This document shows, in pieces, positions 5,383 to 9,709 of a DNA stretch of 9,709 nucleotides. The first letter of the stretch is position 1. Every line of letters begins with the position of its first letter. The notes beneath the pieces were generated by a model. The model did no database searches. It saw nothing but the letters and a program-made list of their open reading frames with translations, and had not been told where the DNA came from. Source of the DNA: an uncultured Collinsella sp. (GTDB lineage: Bacteria; Actinomycetota; Coriobacteriia; Coriobacteriales; Coriobacteriaceae); the NCBI GenBank assembly GCA_902478875.1, contig CABSMZ010000060.1, positions 1 through 9,709 on the forward strand. Reading direction: 5' to 3'. A program made the position numbers and the translations under genes.

Positions 5383-5898
5383 ATGGAAGACAAGCATCTA
5401 TATCGAGAGACACAATGGGATGTATCGGCCGAGGAAAGCCGTGCGCACCATGGCCTTGTCGCGATTGGTTTTGCGGTGCTTGCCGTGTTGGTGATTGCCT
5501 TTTGTATTTGGACGTTCGGCGGTCGTGGCGGCGTCACCTGGGGGTTTGAAGCCGACGATGCCCTGCCGATTATGACCATGAAAGTTTCTGGTGGCAACAC
5601 GGTTGCCGCACCGGGCGACTATTGGTATCCGCGCGACGAGTTTGTGCAGCTGCAGTTGAGCGGCGGGTCTATTCCGGGCGAAGAAATCGAACGCGTGACG
5701 TTTGATGAGGCACTCAAAACACTCATGGTGAAGCTCAAAGATCAGGGCGATGTGCCCACGACCATGGATATCGCTCTGACGGAGTGGCGTCTGGAACCTC
5801 CGTCGGGCGTTACGGTATCCGACGTAGAGCACGTTAAGATTACCTACCAAAATGGCTCGACGAGCGAGATTGCAAAGGCCGATGGCTTGGCGGAGTAA
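5383..5898 (+). CDS. Hypothetical single-span membrane protein
   Basis: I do not recognise this 171-residue protein. It has a charged N-terminus (1-23), one hydrophobic segment at about 24-45 (GLVAIGFAVLAVLVIAFCIW) and a C-terminal domain of about 125 residues rich in Asp, Glu and Thr, with alternating polar/apolar stretches that suggest beta structure. There is no lipobox, no cysteine pair and no known motif. The segment is best read as an uncleaved anchor, with the C-terminal domain probably outside the membrane; this is inference. The start at 5383 is set by GGGGAGG (5371-5377) 5 bases upstream. An open frame extends far upstream through the antisense of thiC but has no ribosome binding site. 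The gene is divergent from thiC and its riboswitch, and converges on yaaA with a 23-base gap that holds no clear terminator. Confidence 0.75.
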   Translation: MEDKHLYRETQWDVSAEESRAHHGLVAIGFAVLAVLVIAFCIWTFGGRGGVTWGFEADDALPIMTMKVSGGNTVAAPGDYWYPRDEFVQLQLSGGSIPGEEIERVTFDEALKTLMVKLKDQGDVPTTMDIALTEWRLEPPSGVTVSDVEHVKITYQNGSTSEIAKADGLAE

Positions 5899-5921
5899 CG
5901 GGGTGTTTGGAAACGGCGGGC

Positions 5922-6731
5922 CTATAGTGCCTGCGCGTTCATGAAAACCAGGGTGTTTTTGTCTGAAAGCTCGGGGATGTGCCGATAGCCGATATTGAAT
6001 GCGGTAAGTTCGCTTGCATCCTCGAGCTTGTTTTCTGCCATCCACCGCACCATGGAGCCGCGCGCCTTTTTGCTGGCGGTCGACTGTTGGATGGGCTTCC
6101 CGTTGCGGATGCCCTCGCCAAAGAGGCATGTGACGGCTGTGGCGTCGCCCGCGAGGTGGGGCAGAACGGCTTTGGCATACTCTACGCTGGCGAGGTTGAC
6201 GATCGTGGTGTTTGAGCCTGCCGGGGCGATAGCCCGCGCGAGCTTATCGCTCCAAAACGCGTAGAGGTCTCGGGCATCGTCAACGGCGAGCTTCGCGCCC
6301 ATCTCCAGCCGATACGGTTCGACGGCATGAAAGGGACGAACGCACCCGTAGAGGCCGGAGAGGATCCAGAGATGGTCTTGCAGCCATGCGAGCTGCGCGG
6401 AATCCATCACCTCGGGTGCCATGCTCTGGTATTGAATGCCGTGATAGGACATGACGGCGGGGGAGATTCGACGCGCGATATCGGGATCGGCGAGGTCGGC
6501 ATCGCTCAGGACGAGCATAAATTCGTGAAGCGTATCCAGGCACACTGTAAGCAGTTTGTCACTCACGTCCCACAGCGCCTGCAGGCCGCCGCTGCCTTCA
6601 TTCCGCTCGATATCTAGCAGTGCGCGGTGGAGGCGAGCCGTCTCGCGCACAAAGGGCGGGATGCCCAGGACTTCAAAAGCATCTTGGGCCGCGCGCATCT
6701 GCTTGGCAGGCGAAATGATGACTTGAAGCAT
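5922..6731 (-). CDS. yaaA: YaaA / UPF0246 family protein (peroxide stress response)
   Basis: This is a 269-residue member of the UPF0246 (DUF328) family. E. coli YaaA, about 258 residues, lowers free intracellular iron and limits oxidative DNA damage under peroxide stress and is a DNA-binding protein. Family marks are the N-terminal MLQVIISPAKQM (1-12), YHGIQYQSM (96-104), LSGLYGCVRPFHAVEPYRLEMG (124-145), LYAFWSDKL (156-164), NLASVEYAKAV (179-189) and KKARGSMVRW (221-230). The start at 6731 is fixed by these N-terminal family residues and by GAGGAG 5 bases upstream on the minus strand; longer in-frame openings run into the palindrome. It lies downstream of the M18 aminopeptidase gene in the same direction, with a terminator-like palindrome between them ending only 4 bases before the ribosome binding site. 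Confidence 0.92.
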   Translation of the reverse strand: MLQVIISPAKQMRAAQDAFEVLGIPPFVRETARLHRALLDIERNEGSGGLQALWDVSDKLLTVCLDTLHEFMLVLSDADLADPDIARRISPAVMSYHGIQYQSMAPEVMDSAQLAWLQDHLWILSGLYGCVRPFHAVEPYRLEMGAKLAVDDARDLYAFWSDKLARAIAPAGSNTTIVNLASVEYAKAVLPHLAGDATAVTCLFGEGIRNGKPIQQSTASKKARGSMVRWMAENKLEDASELTAFNIGYRHIPELSDKNTLVFMNAQAL

Positions 6732-6746
6732 GGACTCTCCTCTGCC

Positions 6747-6818
6747 AAAAAAGTTGCGGTGGAATACGGTCTGTTTTGGCCGTTTATGGGCCAGTTTAGT
6801 CCGTATTTCACCGCAACT
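6747..6818 (-). terminator. 67-bp symmetric palindrome plus T-run between aminopeptidase gene and yaaA
   Basis: Arms of 18 bases (6752-6769 and 6801-6818) pair with a single mismatch. Inside are symmetric 7-base internal loops (6770-6776 and 6794-6800), a second 5-bp stem TGGCC/GGCCA (6777-6781 and 6789-6793) and a 7-base apical loop (6782-6788). On the minus strand it is followed by six T (6752-6747). It starts 13 bases after the aminopeptidase stop codon, so it fits an intrinsic terminator for that gene. Its regular architecture and length are greater than termination needs; it may also be a dispersed repeat or an attenuator of yaaA. Confidence 0.75.
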
Positions 6819-6831
6819 GATGAAGGGTTGG

Positions 6832-8229
6832 TTAGGCTCGCTCGATGAAGGCCTTGTAACCGCGATATGCCTCGTAGATGTCGGCCTTGTTGGCGACCTC
6901 CCACAGGGCGTGCATGGACAGGACGGCAACGCCGGAGTCGATGACGTTCATGCCGTACTTGGCCATGATGTAGGCGATGGTGCCGCCGCCACCAGCGTTG
7001 ACGCGGCCGAGCTCGCAGGTCTGGAAGTCCACGCCGGCCTCGTCCATGATGTCGCGGACGAGGGCCACATACTCGGCGTCGGCGTCGTTAGAGCCGCCCT
7101 TGCCGCGGCTGCCCGTGTACTTGTTAAAGCACAGGCCGCGACCCATGAAGGCGGCGTTCTTGGTCTCGAACTTGCCGGCATAGCCCGGGTCGAAGCCGGC
7201 GGACACGTCGGAGGAGAGCATACGGCTGCGGGCGAGCGCGCGGCGCAGAGCCAGCGGGCTGTCCTCGCCGGCGAGCATCATGATCTCGGCGACGGTGTTC
7301 TCGAAGAAGCGACTCGTCATGCCGGTGGCACCCACGGAACCGATCTCCTCCTTGTCGACGATGAGCGTGATGCTCGTGCGCTCCACGTTGGTGACGTTGA
7401 TCTGGGCGAGCATGGAGGGGTAGGCACAGACGCGGTCGTCATGGCCATAGCCCAGAATCATGGAGCGGTCGAGGCCCATGTCGCGGGCGGGGCCGGCGGG
7501 CACGACCTCGATCTCGGCGGAGAGGAAGTCCTCCTCCTCGACGTCGTACTGCTCCTTGAGGATATCCAGGAACATCTGCTTGACGGGCTCCTTGGGGGCG
7601 TCCTTGTCGTCCTCATCGAACTTGACGGGACGGCCGCCCACGATCACGTCGAGGATCTCGGCGTCGACGGCGTCTTTGGCAGGCTTAGACATCTGCTCGC
7701 TCGAGAGATGGATCAGCAGGTCGGAGATGGTAAAGACCGGATCGTCCGCCTTGTCGCCGATATTGATGTCGACGGTGGTACCGTCCTTTTTGCAGATGAC
7801 GCCCACGAGTGCGAGCGGGGAGGCTACCCAGTGGTAGCTCTTGACGCCGCCGTAGTAGTGCGTGTCGAGATAAGCCATGTCGCCGGCCTCGAAGGCGGGG
7901 TTCTGCTTAAGGTCCAGGCGCGGCGAGTCCACGTGCGCGCCCAGGATGTTAAAGCCCTGCTCGAGCGGGGCGGTGCCCAGATTGACGAGCATAAGGTCCT
8001 TGCCGTGGTTAGCGGCATACACCTTGTCGCCTGCCTTAAGCTCGCGGCCTGCGGCGATTACGGTCTCCAGGTCGACGTATCCCGCCTCCTCGGCCATCTT
8101 GATGCCGGCCTTGACGCACAGGCGCTCGGTCTTGTTCTCACTCAAAAACTGCTTATAGCCGCGGCAAAGCTCCTCGAGCTCCTCGATTTGCTGTGGCGTG
8201 TACTTTTTCCATGCGCAGGGACGCTCCAT
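6832..8229 (-). CDS. M18-family aminopeptidase (aspartyl aminopeptidase type)
   Basis: This 465-residue metallopeptidase of the M18 family removes N-terminal residues, commonly acidic ones, from peptides; family members are dodecameric, cytosolic, two-metal enzymes. Visible metal and catalytic motifs are GAHVDSPRLD (97-106, His99), YGHDDRVCAY (261-270, Asp265), DKEEIGSVGATG (292-303, Glu294/Glu295), SSDVSAGFDP (339-348, Asp341) and SMHALWE (438-444, His440). All five expected ligand regions are present, so it should be active. Substrate preference is not readable. The start at 8229 follows AAAGGAG on the minus strand at 9 bases. An in-frame opening continues far upstream into the antisense of polA and is rejected. 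The gene is divergent from polA; a probable extended -10 TGATACGAT lies within an inverted repeat at 8269-8303. Confidence 0.93.
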   Translation of the reverse strand: MERPCAWKKYTPQQIEELEELCRGYKQFLSENKTERLCVKAGIKMAEEAGYVDLETVIAAGRELKAGDKVYAANHGKDLMLVNLGTAPLEQGFNILGAHVDSPRLDLKQNPAFEAGDMAYLDTHYYGGVKSYHWVASPLALVGVICKKDGTTVDINIGDKADDPVFTISDLLIHLSSEQMSKPAKDAVDAEILDVIVGGRPVKFDEDDKDAPKEPVKQMFLDILKEQYDVEEEDFLSAEIEVVPAGPARDMGLDRSMILGYGHDDRVCAYPSMLAQINVTNVERTSITLIVDKEEIGSVGATGMTSRFFENTVAEIMMLAGEDSPLALRRALARSRMLSSDVSAGFDPGYAGKFETKNAAFMGRGLCFNKYTGSRGKGGSNDADAEYVALVRDIMDEAGVDFQTCELGRVNAGGGGTIAYIMAKYGMNVIDSGVAVLSMHALWEVANKADIYEAYRGYKAFIERA

Positions 8230-8268
8230 GACGCAGGCTCCTTTCGGATCGATCGTGCTGGTTGATGT

Positions 8269-8303
8269 ACCGTGAGCCATCGTATCACGCGCGGGCTCAC
8301 GGT
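8269..8303. promoter_or_regulatory. Perfect 10-bp inverted repeat around the aminopeptidase -10: candidate operator
   Basis: ACCGTGAGCC (8269-8278) and GGCTCACGGT (8294-8303) are exact inverted copies separated by 15 bases. The spacer carries the minus-strand sequence TGATACGAT, an extended -10 motif (8279-8287). A dimeric regulator bound to both arms would cover the promoter. If transcription starts about 7 bases after the -10, the start point falls inside an arm, so an RNA hairpin is less likely than a DNA operator. Confidence 0.5.
8279..8284 (-). promoter_or_regulatory. Probable aminopeptidase -10 element (TACGAT, extended TGn)
   Basis: On the minus strand TG-A-TACGAT lies about 50 bases before the start codon at 8229. 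The TGn extension can make up for the lack of a recognisable -35 box. The position between the arms of the inverted repeat adds support. Confidence 0.4.
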
Positions 8304-8346
8304 GGCGGGGAGCTTGATGTGAGGTGGCCGCGGGGCGGGGAGCGTG

Positions 8347-8352
8347 TAAACT
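8347..8352 (+). promoter_or_regulatory. Possible polA -10 element (TAAACT)
   Basis: TAAACT in the context GTG-TAAACT-GG lies 42 bases before the polA start codon in an otherwise very GC-rich stretch. There is no recognisable -35 at the right distance. A TTGATG at 8314-8319 is too far away (27 bases). Confidence 0.3.
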
Positions 8353-8394
8353 GGAGTGAGCAAACCGTGCCCAGCCCAAAGCGAGGTATTCAAT

Positions 8395-9709
8395 ATGTCT
8401 GACAAGCGCCGCACCTTTGCCGTTATCGACGGCAACTCGCTCATGCATCGCGCCTTCCACGCCGTGCCGCCGACCATGAACGCGCCGGACGGTCGCCCCA
8501 CCAACGCGATCTTTGGCTTTCTGAACATGTTTCTCAAGATGATCGATGCCTTTAACCCCGACGGCGTCGTCGTGGCGTTTGACAAGGGTAAACCGCGCGT
8601 GCGCATGGAGATGCTGCCGCAGTATAAGGCGCAACGCCCGCCCATGGACCCCGATCTGCATGCGCAGTTCCCTATGATTAAGGAGCTGCTCGCCGCGCTC
8701 AACGTGCCGATTCTGCAGTCCGAGGGCTGGGAAGGCGATGACATCCTGGGAACCATGGCGCGCCTGGGTGAAGAGGCCGGCTGCGACATGCTACTGGTGA
8801 CCGGCGACCGCGACATGTATCAACTCGTGACCGAGCACGTCAACGTGGTCTCGACCCGCAAGGGCCTGTCCGACGTGGCGATTATGACGCCCGAGAGCGT
8901 GGACGACCTGTATCACGGCATTACGCCGGCGCTCGTGCCCGATTTTTACGGTCTAAAGGGCGATACGTCCGACAACATCCCCGGTGTACCGGGCATCGGT
9001 CCCAAAAAGGCGAGTGCGCTCATTGCGAAGTACGGTAGCCTGGACGAAGTCATCGCGCATGCCGATGAGGTCAAGGGCAAGATGGGCGAGAACCTGCGTG
9101 CACACATCGATGACGCACTACTGAGCCGCAAGGTTGCGACAATTCGCACCGATGCGCCCGTCGAGCTCGACTTTGAGGCGACGTCCTTCCCGGCGTTTTC
9201 TGCCGATGAGGTTTCCGCGGCGCTGGGTACGCTTGGTATCACCGCCATGCAGAACCGTTTCTTGGCGCTGATCGGCGGCGAGGGCGGGGCTGCTGCCTCC
9301 AGTGTGTTTGAGATACCTGCTATGGTTCGCGCAGCCGCCGGCGATGCCGACGCGCTTGGTGCCGTTGCGGCTGAGGTCTCCCGCGCGATTGATGCCGGCG
9401 AGTGGGTCGCCGCCGTGGTGGACGACGACAAGGAAGAGGGCGCGCTCTTTGGGCTGACGCGCACGCTGTGGTTGGCGACGTCCAAGGGCCTGTTCGCGCT
9501 CGAGGAGGGCGACAGCTGTGCGGCGGCTGAGGTTGAGGGCTTCAACTTCGCTCACGGTGTGATCGCCGGCGTGCTTGCGAGCCTGTTTATGGAGGGCCGC
9601 GTGGCGAGCCCGGATACGAAAGCGCTGCTGCACGAGCTTTCGCCCATCGATTCTTCTGAGCCCGAGCTCATGGACTGTCTCTCTGCCGCTTCCACGCGTA
9701 TCTTCGATA
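8395..9709 (+). CDS. polA: DNA polymerase I, N-terminal part (runs off the window)
   Basis: The first 438 codons of DNA polymerase I are present; the polymerase domain lies beyond the edge. Residues 1 to about 260 are the 5'-3' exonuclease/flap domain that removes primers: VIDGNSLMHRAF (10-21, Asp12), AFDKGKPRVR (61-70, Asp63), SEGWEGDDILG (109-119), VTGDRDMYQL (135-144) and GLKGDTSDNIPGVPGIGPKKA (186-206, with the helix-hairpin-helix). Residues from about 335 align with the 3'-5' exonuclease-like domain. The segment WVAAVVDDDKEEG (337-349) stands where proofreading enzymes have FDTET, and lacks the D-x-E pair, so proofreading is probably lost, as in Taq and Bst polymerases; this rests on alignment by eye. 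The start at 8395 has GCGAGG (8381-8386) 8 bases upstream, and the protein begins right before the family core. The gene is divergent from the aminopeptidase. Confidence 0.95.
   Translation, partial: MSDKRRTFAVIDGNSLMHRAFHAVPPTMNAPDGRPTNAIFGFLNMFLKMIDAFNPDGVVVAFDKGKPRVRMEMLPQYKAQRPPMDPDLHAQFPMIKELLAALNVPILQSEGWEGDDILGTMARLGEEAGCDMLLVTGDRDMYQLVTEHVNVVSTRKGLSDVAIMTPESVDDLYHGITPALVPDFYGLKGDTSDNIPGVPGIGPKKASALIAKYGSLDEVIAHADEVKGKMGENLRAHIDDALLSRKVATIRTDAPVELDFEATSFPAFSADEVSAALGTLGITAMQNRFLALIGGEGGAAASSVFEIPAMVRAAAGDADALGAVAAEVSRAIDAGEWVAAVVDDDKEEGALFGLTRTLWLATSKGLFALEEGDSCAAAEVEGFNFAHGVIAGVLASLFMEGRVASPDTKALLHELSPIDSSEPELMDCLSAASTRIFD

Noticed and set aside
5899..5921. Terminator between the convergent membrane protein gene and yaaA
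   Set aside because: Only a 4-bp GTTT/AAAC stem is visible in the 23-base gap, with no T-run; not supportable.
6732..6929. Longer start for YaaA at 6929
   Set aside because: It would run through the aminopeptidase 3' end and the palindrome; the family begins with M-x-x-x-ISPAK exactly at 6731.
6730..8265. 511-codon open frame on the plus strand opposite the aminopeptidase
   Set aside because: The translation is a Val/Gly/Leu/Asp-rich shadow of the M18 gene, starts inside the yaaA 5' end and has no family motif.
8230..8661. Longer start for the M18 aminopeptidase at 8661
   Set aside because: The extension is antisense to polA and crosses the promoter region; AAAGGAG before 8229 fits the family start.

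Overview
The window looks like ordinary core chromosome from a GC-rich, host-associated actinobacterium of the Coriobacteriia, most likely Collinsella or a close relative. This placement is an inference from base composition, strong GGAG-type ribosome binding sites, the short anaerobe-type ThiC and the overall gene types; no rRNA or marker gene here proves it. I see no tRNA, rRNA, CRISPR array, transposase, integrase or phage gene.

Layout. (1) 95-2802, plus strand: a seven-helix Bax inhibitor-1/YccA-type membrane protein with a UUCG-loop terminator, then a TIGR02452/DUF2263 macrodomain of the microbial poly(ADP-ribose) glycohydrolase (PARG) type, then a GDSL/SGNH esterase close in motif layout to the Mycobacterium smegmatis acyltransferase/arylesterase. 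(2) 2863-5312, minus strand: a thiamin pyrimidine module with thiC, preceded by a TPP riboswitch, and thiD downstream of it. ThiC makes HMP-phosphate and ThiD phosphorylates it to HMP-diphosphate. (3) 5383-5898, plus strand: a small single-span membrane protein of unknown function, divergent from thiC. (4) 5922-8229, minus strand: a YaaA/UPF0246 protein and, upstream of it, an M18-family aspartyl-type aminopeptidase. A striking 67-bp palindrome separates the two. (5) 8395 to the window edge, plus strand: the first 438 codons of polA, DNA polymerase I, divergent from the aminopeptidase.

No new multi-gene system is evident. The points most worth a second look are finer ones. The PARG-like protein has alanine in place of the catalytic glutamate (QEA for QEE). 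The TPP aptamer of thiC has its 3' conserved box serving as the Shine-Dalgarno sequence, with an in-frame AUG inside the aptamer. Two genes, the GDSL esterase and yaaA, have an intrinsic-terminator-like hairpin ending only 4-7 nt before their ribosome binding sites, which would suit attenuation or read-through control. A perfect 10-bp inverted repeat brackets the probable -10 element of the aminopeptidase. PolA appears to have lost the proofreading metal ligands. ThiC has a shortened cluster-binding motif (CX2CX3C) and a variant SLGDSCRPG loop.

There is no gene-free stretch over 300 bases. The intergenic gaps (1-94, 791-930, 2065-2142, 2803-2862, 3694-3876, 5212-5382, 5899-5921, 6732-6831, 8230-8394) are described by the regulatory entries.
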